A stretch of DNA of 38,557 nucleotides from JBBRSL01 sp038245435 (GCA_038245435.1 JBBRSL010000006.1:1-38557); one strand, 5' to 3'; numbered from the stretch's first letter, positions 15,861 to 23,662 are shown. The notes: generated by a model not told the origin, from the letters alone. A program made the numbers and translations.

Positions 15861-18682
15861 TACATGTATTCATTATTTGGATTACTAGATGTTCCTGAAG
15901 GGCTTGGTCCTGATCCAGCTCCAGGCCCAGAAACCGGAGGTGTCGAAGTTTGAGCCGGCACTGCAGTGAACACGCTTGTTTTTGTTATTGGATCAAACGT
16001 ATGTTGTAATTGCAATGCTCCGTCGCTTGATAATACTTGCTTTACTGCAGGGTGACCCATATCTTTAAGGCCAGAGATAACTTCTGGTGGAATGCCTGCT
16101 TGTTGGGCAGTCTTGCTAATGCTATTAAGCTGAACCAAGTAGTTATCGAGCTGTTCTTTGTTGCTTGTTGCCAGTGCTTGTTCAATATCTTGCACATATG
16201 CACCTTTTGTTACACTGCCATCATTATTTTTCTTAATTTGAAACCTGCCCTTTTCGACAGTGCTAAAAGCAGTAGGGCTAAGTTGATGCGACCCTTTGAT
16301 TCTCTTGCCACTAGCTGTAACAAGTTTGTCGGGTGTAAGGCCATTAATCTCGGCGTAGTTCTCATCTTGCAGTAGTTGCCATGTATCCATGTCTGTTGAT
16401 TGCAAATGCTGTGCAACCCTATCTGCGTTAGCTGCCTGCTTTTGTTTAAGTAGCTGTGAATGTGCAATGGCTTGCGCATAGTGGTCTGGCTGGTAAACTT
16501 GCCCATTTTTGCCCGTTACTTCCAGCCCCATTGCGATAGTTTCTAACTGGTTGAACTTATCCTCACCATATAGGCCATTAATAGCATTGCCGACGAGTTG
16601 TTGAGCCTCATCATGTTGTAGTTTCTTACCCTGTGAGACGGCAAGCTCTGTTCTTCGACTGTAGGCAGACTTTGTTGTTGGTAGGATTGCGCCACCCATC
16701 GTATTGGTCCGCCATCTATCAAGAGGCGTGCCTTTTCCAGCTCCGATTCTGTTATAAGCATTTCGATTCTTTTCTTCAGTAACAGCTTTTCGCGAGGCAT
16801 CGCGTTTTTCTCTGAGGCCAAACATTTTGCCACCCTTCATCTTTGAGCCTGCACCGTTAAGTGCGCCGGTAATGCTACCAAATATGCCACCCGCAAACTT
16901 AAAAGTTGCGGGAATCAAAAACAGTGGAGCAAAGTACGCGATAATCACTAAGACTATTTTAAGACCCCCTTCAGCGGTTGAGCTGCTGCTGCCTTTCGCC
17001 GTAATCGCCGCGAATATTTGTCCAGCCGCAAAAAGTAATGCAATGAGCGGGAACATAATAAGTAACTTGCTAAATAGCTGCCACCACGAGTTCCAAAACT
17101 TTTGAGTGTTTGGCAGAATCCATGCGACAAGCGCAATTGGCGCAAGTATAAGGAGCGCAATAATAAGAAGTTTTCGTATTATGAGTGTTAGGATTACGGC
17201 TGCTACCGAAATAATGACACCGATTGCCACAAGCGCAATTGTCATAAAGAATCCACCCGATAAGACGGTGCCCACCACGAATGCTGTTCCACCAATAACG
17301 AGCCCACTACCAGTAAATATAGTTGCGGCCCCGATGTCTTTAGAGGATTGAGAGTTGACGATATCAACGATATCGCCGCCTCCATTTGCCTGGAAAGGAG
17401 CGGTAATAAGCCAGTTTAGACCGTAGCCAAGTGCGTTGAATAGCTCAATCATTGTAGTAAATATAAACCAAGAAAGCTGAATAAGAATCACGGCTATAAC
17501 AAGGCGTGGCAACACTTTTTTTACGGTGTACGCATCAACAAAACTAAAGTTAAATATTTGGCTCGCGATCATAAAGAGTGCTACTAAAACTAAGAGTGTA
17601 TTTGCGACACCGCGGACCGCCGCCCAAGATGCTTGCAAGCCATTAGAAGAACTGCTGGTTAATTCTGGTATGGCCAATAAGCTAAATACTGAACTTCGAA
17701 GGAATCCATAAATTCCATCGGCAAGATCAAGCATTGGGCAAAGTATCCACCCAAAAACAGAAATACCGCTATAGCAGCCATCGTTAGTATTCGTTGTGCT
17801 ACTGCTGCTTGTTGTAGTTGCACCTACGGCAGATGTATCAAGGCCAAGTATGGATGTGTAGGCAATAGCTAAATCTTTATTTTTAAGTTTGTCAGAAAGT
17901 TCTTGGCAATCTGCTTTTCCGGCGCCTTGTGTGCCAATACCATAGCCAACAGATATTATTACTCCTTTACCCTGCTCGCCTTTAAATATGTAATCTTTTA
18001 TATCGCCGTTCTGTTGCACAGTAAATATTCTGTAGGTGTTGTCGTCGGTATTTGCTTGATTGATTTCGTTTTGCGTGGCGCCTTCTGGTGCTGCAGGGCC
18101 TATAGGCTTGAATGGTGTAGCTTTACAGCCAGTCACAAAGTTTTGGTAAAAAATGTAATACAAAAGTGCACTATCGGCCGAGCTGCGGTTTGTAGTAAAG
18201 AACATACGTGCAGGTATTGCTGCCCTGAGCTTATCTGCGCTGTAGGATTTTTGTACATAATTGTCGCCATTTAGCTCGTAGCCGATATTTTTTAGAAAGT
18301 TCGCAGTATCGCCGCCCGTCCAATTTTGTTCAACGAGTTTAAAAGCTTGGTTACATGGCACAACGCCCTTTTCGGGGGCTGCAACTGTACCTACACTTAC
18401 ATCCGACTCGCTTGACACTTTACCGTCGTTCACGTCTTGCGTGCTAATTGTCTGTTTAAACCGACATTGGTCTTCGGCAAAAGCGCTTAAAATCGACCAC
18501 GAAATAGCTCTGTCAGCAATGGGCGCAAGCTCTGCACTCGTTTTTGGAGTTATGGTACCACCACCAGTTACGGGTGCGGTTACTGCAAAAACCACACCGC
18601 CAACACTATTAAAGGCAAATATAAATAAAGCTGCCAGGAGGGCAAATGACTTAATTTTGCTAAATATTCTTTTTTTTTCCAC
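15860..18682 (-). CDS. VirB6/TrbL-like polytopic T4SS protein
   Basis: 940 residues from a GTG at 18682-18680. A signal peptide or anchor spans residues 10-33; 35-350 form an exported domain with several Cys (C73, C110, C186, C259, C303, C315); then about seven membrane segments lie near 358-376, 392-412, 458-480, 482-502, 504-523, 540-560 and 574-598; a long cytoplasmic tail (610-940) ends in a Pro/Gly/Ser-rich stretch. This layout fits VirB6/TrbL channel proteins. It is the first gene of the minus-strand run and is divergent from the pilin-like genes. The GTG lies inside a parS-like palindrome and has no clear Shine-Dalgarno sequence, so the exact start is uncertain. Confidence 0.82.
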   Translation of the reverse strand: MEKKRIFSKIKSFALLAALFIFAFNSVGGVVFAVTAPVTGGGTITPKTSAELAPIADRAISWSILSAFAEDQCRFKQTISTQDVNDGKVSSESDVSVGTVAAPEKGVVPCNQAFKLVEQNWTGGDTANFLKNIGYELNGDNYVQKSYSADKLRAAIPARMFFTTNRSSADSALLYYIFYQNFVTGCKATPFKPIGPAAPEGATQNEINQANTDDNTYRIFTVQQNGDIKDYIFKGEQGKGVIISVGYGIGTQGAGKADCQELSDKLKNKDLAIAYTSILGLDTSAVGATTTSSSSTTNTNDGCYSGISVFGWILCPMLDLADGIYGFLRSSVFSLLAIPELTSSSSNGLQASWAAVRGVANTLLVLVALFMIASQIFNFSFVDAYTVKKVLPRLVIAVILIQLSWFIFTTMIELFNALGYGLNWLITAPFQANGGGDIVDIVNSQSSKDIGAATIFTGSGLVIGGTAFVVGTVLSGGFFMTIALVAIGVIISVAAVILTLIIRKLLIIALLILAPIALVAWILPNTQKFWNSWWQLFSKLLIMFPLIALLFAAGQIFAAITAKGSSSSTAEGGLKIVLVIIAYFAPLFLIPATFKFAGGIFGSITGALNGAGSKMKGGKMFGLREKRDASRKAVTEEKNRNAYNRIGAGKGTPLDRWRTNTMGGAILPTTKSAYSRRTELAVSQGKKLQHDEAQQLVGNAINGLYGEDKFNQLETIAMGLEVTGKNGQVYQPDHYAQAIAHSQLLKQKQAANADRVAQHLQSTDMDTWQLLQDENYAEINGLTPDKLVTASGKRIKGSHQLSPTAFSTVEKGRFQIKKNNDGSVTKGAYVQDIEQALATSNKEQLDNYLVQLNSISKTAQQAGIPPEVISGLKDMGHPAVKQVLSSDGALQLQHTFDPITKTSVFTAVPAQTSTPPVSGPGAGSGPSPSGTSSNPNNEYM

Positions 18683-18690
18683 GTGAAATT
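18675..18690. promoter_or_regulatory. parS-like site 1 (TTTTCCACGTGAAATT)
   Basis: Core CACGTG at 18680-18685. It matches the bacterial parS consensus TGTTYCACGTGAAACA in the central TTYCACGTGAAA. It overlaps the GTG start of the VirB6-like gene and is more degenerate than the seven sites between 28 and 34 kb. Confidence 0.45.
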
Positions 18691-18784
18691 TTATTTAAAC
18701 TCTTATGTATTACTTTACCATAGTAACTACTGAAGTTTAATAAGCTAAAATTGCAGCAATTGATATTTTTTAAAAAAGTTTTGT

Positions 18785-18793
18785 TGCTATAAT
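18785..18793 (+). promoter_or_regulatory. Extended -10 promoter of the pilin-like operon
   Basis: TGCTATAAT, with the -10 hexamer TATAAT at 18788-18793, lies 17 nt before the ATG at 18811. The -35 region is only T-rich. It should drive the first pilin-like genes, leaving a leader of roughly 10 nt. Confidence 0.6.
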
Positions 18794-18810
18794 GTTTGAA
18801 AGAAGCAAAT

Positions 18811-19194
18811 ATGAAAATAATTCAAAGAGTACTACTAACATTGATTGCCGTTACGGCCCTACTCGTGCCTTCAGTTCCTGCTTTTGCTGCAGGTACGGCA
18901 ATACCTGCGCCTACAACGGGTGAATTCCAGTGCACGGGTGACTTGCAAACATGCACCAAAAAAAACCCAATAATTCAGTGGGTTAATTTTTTTGTTAATG
19001 CCCTTGCGGTGATAATTTTTGTCGGTGCTACTGCAATGATGGTTTTTGCAGGTATTCAATATATTACTGCTGCAGATAACGCTCAAAAGATTCAGGATTC
19101 GAAGAAACGCATAACAAATGTAATTGTCGGCCTAATTGCGTTCTTTTTTCTGTATGCATTTATGCAATGGTTGATTCCCGGGGGAGTATTTTAA
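18811..19194 (+). CDS. TrbC/VirB2 pilin-like protein 1
   Basis: 127 residues from the ATG at 18811; an upstream in-frame TTG at 18796 is less likely because it lies at the expected transcription start. A signal peptide (IIQRVLLTLIAVTALLVPSV, cleavage near AFAA), a short exported segment with two Cys (QCTGDLQTC), then two membrane helices separated by a small charged loop (TAADNAQKIQDSKKR). This is the VirB2/TrbC pilin layout. It is the most divergent of the five. Its stop overlaps the next start (TAATG). Confidence 0.82.
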   Translation: MKIIQRVLLTLIAVTALLVPSVPAFAAGTAIPAPTTGEFQCTGDLQTCTKKNPIIQWVNFFVNALAVIIFVGATAMMVFAGIQYITAADNAQKIQDSKKRITNVIVGLIAFFFLYAFMQWLIPGGVF

Positions 19195-19970
19195 TGGTAG
19201 TAATCATTAAAAAAACTATTCTTCTTTTGGGCCTTATTATTGTTTTTACAGGTGTGGCTAGCCCGCTTGCATTTGCAGCTTCTGGGGCAGCCCAGCCAAC
19301 TTCGCTAAACACTACGAGTACTGCCCCTACGCTCGTAGCGGCTTCAGGGTCAACGACATGCACAAAAAGCTTTTTGGGGTTCCCCACATGGTACAAATAT
19401 CTACCAATTGGCCCCGCACCACAGTGCACGATTATTACGAAGGATATTGGTGGTCAAGTTGCGGTACTAATATTAATGGCGGTAATAGAAATAATGCTTT
19501 CAGCTGCCGGAATTATAGCCGTAGGCTTTGTAATATTTGGTGCTTTTAAATTTATAACGTCACAAGCAGATCCTCAAAAAATAGCTGGTGCTCGTACAAC
19601 TATCGCAAATGCACTCGTCGGCTTAGTAGTTGCACTCGTTGCATCAAGAGTTATTGCCTTTATTGGTAACAAGCTATCTGCATCTGCAACTAATACTGCA
19701 GTAAATAACGGCGCATTAGATGGCGCGAATATTCCGCAAGTGACTGCTAACACGGCCCAAGTACAAGATTTGCTAAGCTTCGTATTCGTACTTGCTGGCG
19801 CCATAGCTTTGCTTGTAATTACCATTGCAGGATTTAACTTTGTGACATCACAGGGCGAACCGCAAAAGGTCGCAAAAGCTCGAATGACGATATTGTATGC
19901 AGTTGTTGGACTCGTAGTAGCCATATTTGCGTTTGTAATTGTAAAATTTATTGTAGGCAATATAGGATGA
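19194..19970 (+). CDS. TrbC/VirB2 pilin-like protein 2, internally duplicated
   Basis: 258 residues from the ATG at 19194, chosen because GGGGAG lies 7 nt upstream and the previous stop overlaps it; a longer frame from 19167 overlaps too far. After a signal peptide and a segment with two Cys (TTCTKS and PQCTII) come two pilin-like modules in tandem: first FGAFKFITSQADPQKIAGAR with its helices, second IAGFNFVTSQGEPQKVAKAR with its helices. The repeated units are clearly homologous. The other four paralogues have one module. It could act as a fused dimer, adaptor or cap in the filament, which is inference. Its TGA overlaps the next ATG (ATGA). Confidence 0.82.
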   Translation: MVVIIKKTILLLGLIIVFTGVASPLAFAASGAAQPTSLNTTSTAPTLVAASGSTTCTKSFLGFPTWYKYLPIGPAPQCTIITKDIGGQVAVLILMAVIEIMLSAAGIIAVGFVIFGAFKFITSQADPQKIAGARTTIANALVGLVVALVASRVIAFIGNKLSASATNTAVNNGALDGANIPQVTANTAQVQDLLSFVFVLAGAIALLVITIAGFNFVTSQGEPQKVAKARMTILYAVVGLVVAIFAFVIVKFIVGNIG

Positions 19971-20368
19971 GACTCTTGAGATACCTCTTGCTGATGCCAG
20001 CATTATTTTTAGTTCTGCTTTTTCCCGTAACGACCTTTGCGAGTACGCAGAGTGAAGTTACGGCCGCTTGTGCAACTGCAGCAAAGAATGACGGTGAAAT
20101 GCCTTCATATTGCCAAACCACGGGCACAACTAAGGATCCTTTAACGGGCCCAGACGGCACGCTTACAAAGATTACTAATATTGTAGGTTTTGTTGCAGGA
20201 GCAGTAGCCGTTATTATGATCATAATTGGTGGTTTTAGATTTGTTATAAGCCGTGGTGATTCCGCAAAAGTTGTTACTGCGAGGCAAACAATTCTGTACT
20301 CAGTGGTTGGTCTTATCGTTATTGTTTTTGCGCGCACAATAGTAATATTTGTTCTGAGTAGAATATAG
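19967..20368 (+). CDS. TrbC/VirB2 pilin-like protein 3
   Basis: 133 residues. Signal peptide (LRYLLLMPALFLVLLFPVTT, cleavage near FAS), an exported N-terminal part with exactly two Cys (AACATA, SYCQTT), and two membrane helices joined by the family motif GGFRFVISRGDSAKVVTARQ. The start overlaps the previous stop by 4 nt, so translation is probably coupled. It forms part of the same plus-strand operon, divergent from the VirB6/VirB4 run. Confidence 0.85.
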   Translation: MRLLRYLLLMPALFLVLLFPVTTFASTQSEVTAACATAAKNDGEMPSYCQTTGTTKDPLTGPDGTLTKITNIVGFVAGAVAVIMIIIGGFRFVISRGDSAKVVTARQTILYSVVGLIVIVFARTIVIFVLSRI

Positions 20369-20378
20369 AGGAGTAAGA

Positions 20379-20828
20379 ATGATTTCTAAAAGTAAAAAAT
20401 TAATACTAGCAACAATAACAAGTCTGCTGTTGTTTGGTGGATTTTCTGTTGCCTTAACACCTTTAGTATTCGCAGCGCCTGCCCCTGAACCTGCGGCTAC
20501 CACGACTTCCGCTACTACCAATTCTGCTGCAGACCAGGTGTGCCAAGGTTTAAGCCAGGCAGATGGATCAACTGGTTGTGACTCAAAAGGTACTGGTAAG
20601 ACAGCAACGAGCCTCATAAATACCATCATCAACTTATTTTCTTGGGCTATCGGTGTTATCGCCGTAATTATGATTATATTTGGCGGTTTTAAGTTTGTGG
20701 CGAGTACTGGTGATAGCGGTAAGGTGGCGTCTGCTCGTTCGACTATAATCTATGCGCTTATTGGTTTAGTTGTTGTGGCGCTTGCACAAACAATAGTAAA
20801 ATTTGTGCTGGGGCAGTTTATTAAATAA
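20379..20828 (+). CDS. TrbC/VirB2 pilin-like protein 4
   Basis: 149 residues with a clear Shine-Dalgarno sequence (GAGGAG about 5 nt before the ATG). Signal peptide, an Ala/Thr/Pro-rich exported stretch, two Cys (QVCQGL and TGCDSK), then two membrane helices with the shared loop motif GGFKFVASTGDSGKVASARS. It begins 10 nt after the previous gene. Very similar to protein 5 in the membrane part. Confidence 0.87.
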   Translation: MISKSKKLILATITSLLLFGGFSVALTPLVFAAPAPEPAATTTSATTNSAADQVCQGLSQADGSTGCDSKGTGKTATSLINTIINLFSWAIGVIAVIMIIFGGFKFVASTGDSGKVASARSTIIYALIGLVVVALAQTIVKFVLGQFIK

Positions 20829-20859
20829 TTTCATTAGCTGTTTTGTTTAGGGCAATCTA

Positions 20860-20888
20860 TTGCAAGCTTGCCCCAGTGGTGATATAAG
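20860..20888 (+). promoter_or_regulatory. Internal promoter before the fifth pilin-like gene
   Basis: TTGCAA at 20860-20865 and TATAAG at 20883-20888 are 17 bp apart. A small inverted repeat (GGGCAA at 20850-20855 with TTGCCC at 20868-20873) overlaps the -35 and spacer. A separate promoter suggests the fifth paralogue is made at a different, probably higher, level. Confidence 0.5.
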
Positions 20889-20923
20889 ATAAGTAACAAA
20901 AGTAACTAAAAGGAATAATGTAC

Positions 20924-21355
20924 ATGAAAAAACTTAAGTTCTTAATTACGATGATTTTCGCTATGAGCCTTAGCTTGGTGCCGGCTACTTTGCTTGCTGG
21001 TTCTGCTATGGCCGCAACTTCGATTCAAGACTCTACTTGTCAGGGCGCATCTCTAGAGGCCCCAAGTGGTTCTAACACGGGTGCTTGTAATACTAATAAC
21101 GCTGATTCGGCAACTAACGTTACAAAAATTGTGACCCTTGCAGTCAATATCTTTTCATGGGTCATTGGTGTTGTTGCGGTGTTCGCAATCATCTACGGTG
21201 GCTTTAAGTACATTACATCTGCTGGCGAATCAGGCGGCGTAACCTCTGCAAAGAACACAATTTTGTACGCCATTATCGGCCTCGTAATTGTCGCCCTTGC
21301 GCAGGTAATCGTTAAGTTCGTACTTGGCAACGTTACGGGTAGCGTTTCAAACTAG
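20924..21355 (+). CDS. TrbC/VirB2 pilin-like protein 5 (candidate major subunit)
   Basis: 143 residues from the ATG at 20924, 9 nt after AAGGA; the ATG at 20918 is only 3 nt from it. Signal peptide (KKLKFLITMIFAMSLSLVPA, cleavage near AMAA), two Cys (STCQGA and GACNTN), and two membrane helices with the motif GGFKYITSAGESGGVTSAKN. It has its own promoter and a strong terminator, so it may be the abundant pilus subunit. That role is inference; the family assignment rests on layout and the shared motif. Confidence 0.87.
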   Translation: MKKLKFLITMIFAMSLSLVPATLLAGSAMAATSIQDSTCQGASLEAPSGSNTGACNTNNADSATNVTKIVTLAVNIFSWVIGVVAVFAIIYGGFKYITSAGESGGVTSAKNTILYAIIGLVIVALAQVIVKFVLGNVTGSVSN

Positions 21356-21380
21356 TAAGTATTTCAAAACTAGCTAACTT

Positions 21381-21407
21381 CCCCGCTCCGGCGGGGATTT
21401 TTATTTA
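21381..21407 (+). terminator. Intrinsic terminator of the pilin-like operon
   Basis: CCCCGC, loop TCCG, GCGGGG (21381-21396) followed by ATTTTTATTT. A compact GC-rich hairpin with a T-run just after the last pilin-like gene. Confidence 0.88.
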
Positions 21408-21428
21408 TTGTTATTTGCTATGGGTAAT

Positions 21429-21460
21429 AAAAAACTCCCACAGTTGTGAGAGTTTTTTAT
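21429..21460. terminator. Bidirectional terminator between the pilin-like operon and hsp20
   Basis: A-run, hairpin CTCCCACA/TGTGAGAG with one mismatch, and T-run: AAAAAACTCC at 21429-21438 against GAGTTTTTT at 21450-21458. It can serve the converging hsp20 gene and as a backup for the pilin operon. Confidence 0.75.
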
Positions 21461-21477
21461 GCTGACAAGTTTGTCTA

Positions 21478-21957
21478 TTAAAGAATCTGAATCTTCTTGA
21501 CTGAATCTTGCTTGAGCTTAGTAAAGCCAATAGTTAGAACACCATCTTTTAGTACAGCTTCGATTTCGTCTTCTTTCACTGGTACTGGTAATGCGATAGT
21601 ACGGCTAAATTCGCCCCAATAGCATTCTTGTAGGTGATAGTTTTCGATATCTTCTTCGTAGCCTGCGCTGAGTGTGCCGCGGATCGAAAGTTGGTTATCG
21701 GCGATACTAACATCGAGGTCGTTTTTATTAACGCCTGCGGTACGAGCCTTTACGATAAGCTTTTCTTTCGTTTCGTATACATCAAGTGCTAACTGGCCCG
21801 GGAGTGCTTCTGCACCCTCGTCGTCCCAATCGTCTCCACTTGGTTGCTGCGGTTGCTGCTGGCTGTCATCTACTTGACCAAAATCATCGTCGCCTAGAAA
21901 CGCAGCGGTTAGTTCTTCTTCCATTAACAGATCATCATCTGCTGAACGTCGTGCCAT
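21478..21957 (-). CDS. Hsp20/alpha-crystallin small heat-shock protein
   Basis: ATP-independent holdase that binds unfolding proteins. 159 residues: an acidic, Gln-rich disordered N-terminus (1-53), then an alpha-crystallin domain at about 55-148 with the signatures LALDVYETKEKLIVKARTAG, SIRGTLS and the conserved DGVLTIGFTK. The C-terminal IQIL serves as an IXI-type oligomerisation motif. A strong GGAGG lies 8-9 nt upstream of the ATG. No CIRCE-like operator was seen upstream. Confidence 0.92.
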   Translation of the reverse strand: MARRSADDDLLMEEELTAAFLGDDDFGQVDDSQQQPQQPSGDDWDDEGAEALPGQLALDVYETKEKLIVKARTAGVNKNDLDVSIADNQLSIRGTLSAGYEEDIENYHLQECYWGEFSRTIALPVPVKEDEIEAVLKDGVLTIGFTKLKQDSVKKIQIL

Positions 21958-22203
21958 GTGTGTTACCCTCCACGCCTGTCTTTATATGAGATTAATAAAA
22001 CAACTCTTGTTTTTGTATTCTGAACAGATTATAACCTTGTAGCGAACACGCGGCAATAAAGACTGGTGTCATTTACAACATATTTTATACAACATGAGCG
22101 TAATAAATATGTATCTAAGGCTTACTGCGTCACAAAATTATAGAGGTCATGTGGCTGTGGGTTTCATTATCCGCCGATGTTGCGTTGATAAATAATTATT
22201 ATT

Positions 22204-22398
22204 TTACCAACCAACTTTTGTTTTATTTGTGGCAAGTAGAAGGTTGACTTTAACTATTCGAAAAGTGAACCATAAAGTCGAGGTTAAGGGCCTGTACATG
22301 ATATTTTTTGCTTGAACGGAAGAATAATCATAAATAGTATTTCCAAAAGTATCGGCTAACTCTTTTAAATCAACGCCTACGCTGTTATAATTTGAATC
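22204..22398 (-). pseudogene. Possible remnant of a PLP-dependent decarboxylase (LysA-like) N-terminus
   Basis: The region 21958-22403 holds no intact gene. On the minus strand a 64-codon open frame without a start at its head reads SVGVDLKELADTFGNTIYDY, close to the N-terminus of diaminopimelate decarboxylase-type proteins (GxDLxELAxxFGTPxYVYD). Further on the similarity fades (FRIVKVNLLLATNK) and it stops at 22206-22204. The only ATG is internal. It looks like a decayed fragment beside a tRNA gene. The family call rests on a short match and is tentative. The rest of the gap (21958-22203) shows nothing I recognise. Confidence 0.3.
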
Positions 22399-22403
22399 TG
22401 TTT

Positions 22404-22496
22404 GGAGGGGTACCCAAGTGGCTGAAGGGGATGGTTTGCTAAATCATTAGTGGGGAGCAATCTCCAGCGAGGGTTCGAATCCCTCCTCCTCCGCCA
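22404..22496 (+). tRNA. tRNA-Ser (GCT)
   Basis: A 93-nt class II tRNA with encoded CCA. Acceptor GGAGGGG pairs with CTCCTCC, the anticodon loop is TTGCTAA (anticodon GCT, reading AGC/AGU), a long variable arm (GGGGAGCAATCTCC region) is present, and the T-arm is GAGGG-TTCGAAT-CCCTC. An extended -10 (TGTTATAAT, 22383-22391) lies upstream. Confidence 0.96.
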
Positions 22497-22504
22497 AACA
22501 AAGA

Positions 22505-22534
22505 AAGTTCTGCCGTAAGGTAGGACTTTTTTGT
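22505..22534 (+). terminator. Terminator after tRNA-Ser(GCT)
   Basis: AAGTTCTGCC, loop GTAA, GGTAGGACTT forms a 10-bp stem including G-U pairs, followed by TTTTTTG. Confidence 0.75.
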
Positions 22535-22595
22535 TTCTGTTAGCCCTAGTTTTTAAATATTTTTGGAAGCTTGACCGAGCTGTATAATTACTGAT

Positions 22596-23594
22596 ATGAG
22601 AATAAAGCCAACAATCCAAAGTTCGACACTTCTGTTTAATGAACTAAAGTTGTTAGGATATGATGTAAAGCATATCGCTGCAGAAAATAATGTTACTGAG
22701 CGTACGGTTCGCGATTGGCGACGGGGTGCTCATTCTATTTCCCAGGAAGTATTTGAGCGGCTTGTGGTCTTATCTGGACTGCCGATAGATACGATCCACT
22801 ACGACATAGTCGATGAGATAGCCCAAAAGAGTAAAGCTGGTAGATTTGGCTTTGCATCACAAAAACAAAAATATGGCGAAATTGCGACAAATGAAAGCAG
22901 ATCCAAGGGCGGTCATTCGTCTTATCGTTCCCGAAGTGGAAATCCGGCTGATATTTTTACGAGAAGTGTAATAAAAAAACCAAAAGTTAACACTATGCTT
23001 GCAGAATTTGTTGGAATTATGATTGGCGATGGTAACATTGCGCCATATCAGGCTTCGGTATCGGTGAATATGACTGATGATGCAGAGTACGTACCATATA
23101 TCGCTCGACTATTCAGAGAGCTTTTTGGAGTAACTGTCACGGTAAGGAATCGGACCAATAAGAACTGCACTGTTATTGTTGTTTCGTCTGCTAATTTGGT
23201 TGATCACCTGGAATGCTTAGGCTTGCCCATCGGTGATAAAATAAGCCAAAAAATCTCAATACCGGAGTGGGTTAATAATGATCCAGAACTTTTATCTGCT
23301 TGTTTAAGGGGAATATTCGATACTGATGGTTGTATATTTCAAGAGAAACATAAGATAAAGGGTAAAATATATGCTTATCCGAGACTGTCATTTGTAAGTC
23401 ACTCGCCAGAGCTAATTACATCCATGGAAAGAGCCCTCCTGGGCCTTGGCTACGCCCCAAGAGTGCGTGGAGGCCGGAGGGTAAACCTAGAACATTTTAC
23501 AGATATAGAAAAATTCTTTAGAATAATCGGTAGTAGTAATCCAAAGCATCGTAAAAGATACAAGGACTTTATGGAGAGGTCGCATAGTGGTTGA
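22596..23594 (+). CDS. HTH-LAGLIDADG homing endonuclease-like protein
   Basis: 332 residues. An N-terminal helix-turn-helix-like region (residues 10-50: DVKHIAAENNVTERTVRDWR) is followed by a basic linker and a two-motif LAGLIDADG region: LAEFVGIMIGDG at 135-146 (acidic D145) and LLSACLRGIFDTDG at 232-245 (D244), the two helices carrying the catalytic acidic residues. Such enzymes make site-specific double-strand breaks, or act as intron maturases. It is not inside an intein or a visible intron: it stands alone between tRNA-Ser(GCT) and tRNA-Ser(TGA), and its last seven codons and stop lie within the second tRNA gene. TATAAT at 22583-22588, 7 nt before the ATG, suggests a leaderless mRNA. Confidence 0.85.
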   Translation: MRIKPTIQSSTLLFNELKLLGYDVKHIAAENNVTERTVRDWRRGAHSISQEVFERLVVLSGLPIDTIHYDIVDEIAQKSKAGRFGFASQKQKYGEIATNESRSKGGHSSYRSRSGNPADIFTRSVIKKPKVNTMLAEFVGIMIGDGNIAPYQASVSVNMTDDAEYVPYIARLFRELFGVTVTVRNRTNKNCTVIVVSSANLVDHLECLGLPIGDKISQKISIPEWVNNDPELLSACLRGIFDTDGCIFQEKHKIKGKIYAYPRLSFVSHSPELITSMERALLGLGYAPRVRGGRRVNLEHFTDIEKFFRIIGSSNPKHRKRYKDFMERSHSG

Positions 23595-23662
23595 GTGCCC
23601 CGGTCTTGAAAACCGGTAGGCCGGCAACGGTCTCGAGGGTTCGAATCCCTCCCTCTCCGCCA
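23573..23662 (+). tRNA. tRNA-Ser (TGA), overlapping the end of the LAGLIDADG gene
   Basis: A 90-nt class II tRNA with encoded CCA. Acceptor GGAGAGG pairs with CCTCTCC, anticodon loop CTTGAAA (anticodon TGA, reading UCN), long variable arm, T-arm GAGGG-TTCGAAT-CCCTC. Its first 22 nt are also the last codons and stop of the upstream endonuclease ORF. Confidence 0.96.

Noticed and set aside
22596..23594. Group I intron or intein hosting the LAGLIDADG ORF
   Set aside because: Both flanking tRNA-Ser genes are intact and uninterrupted, and there is no split host gene or intein splice junction around the ORF.
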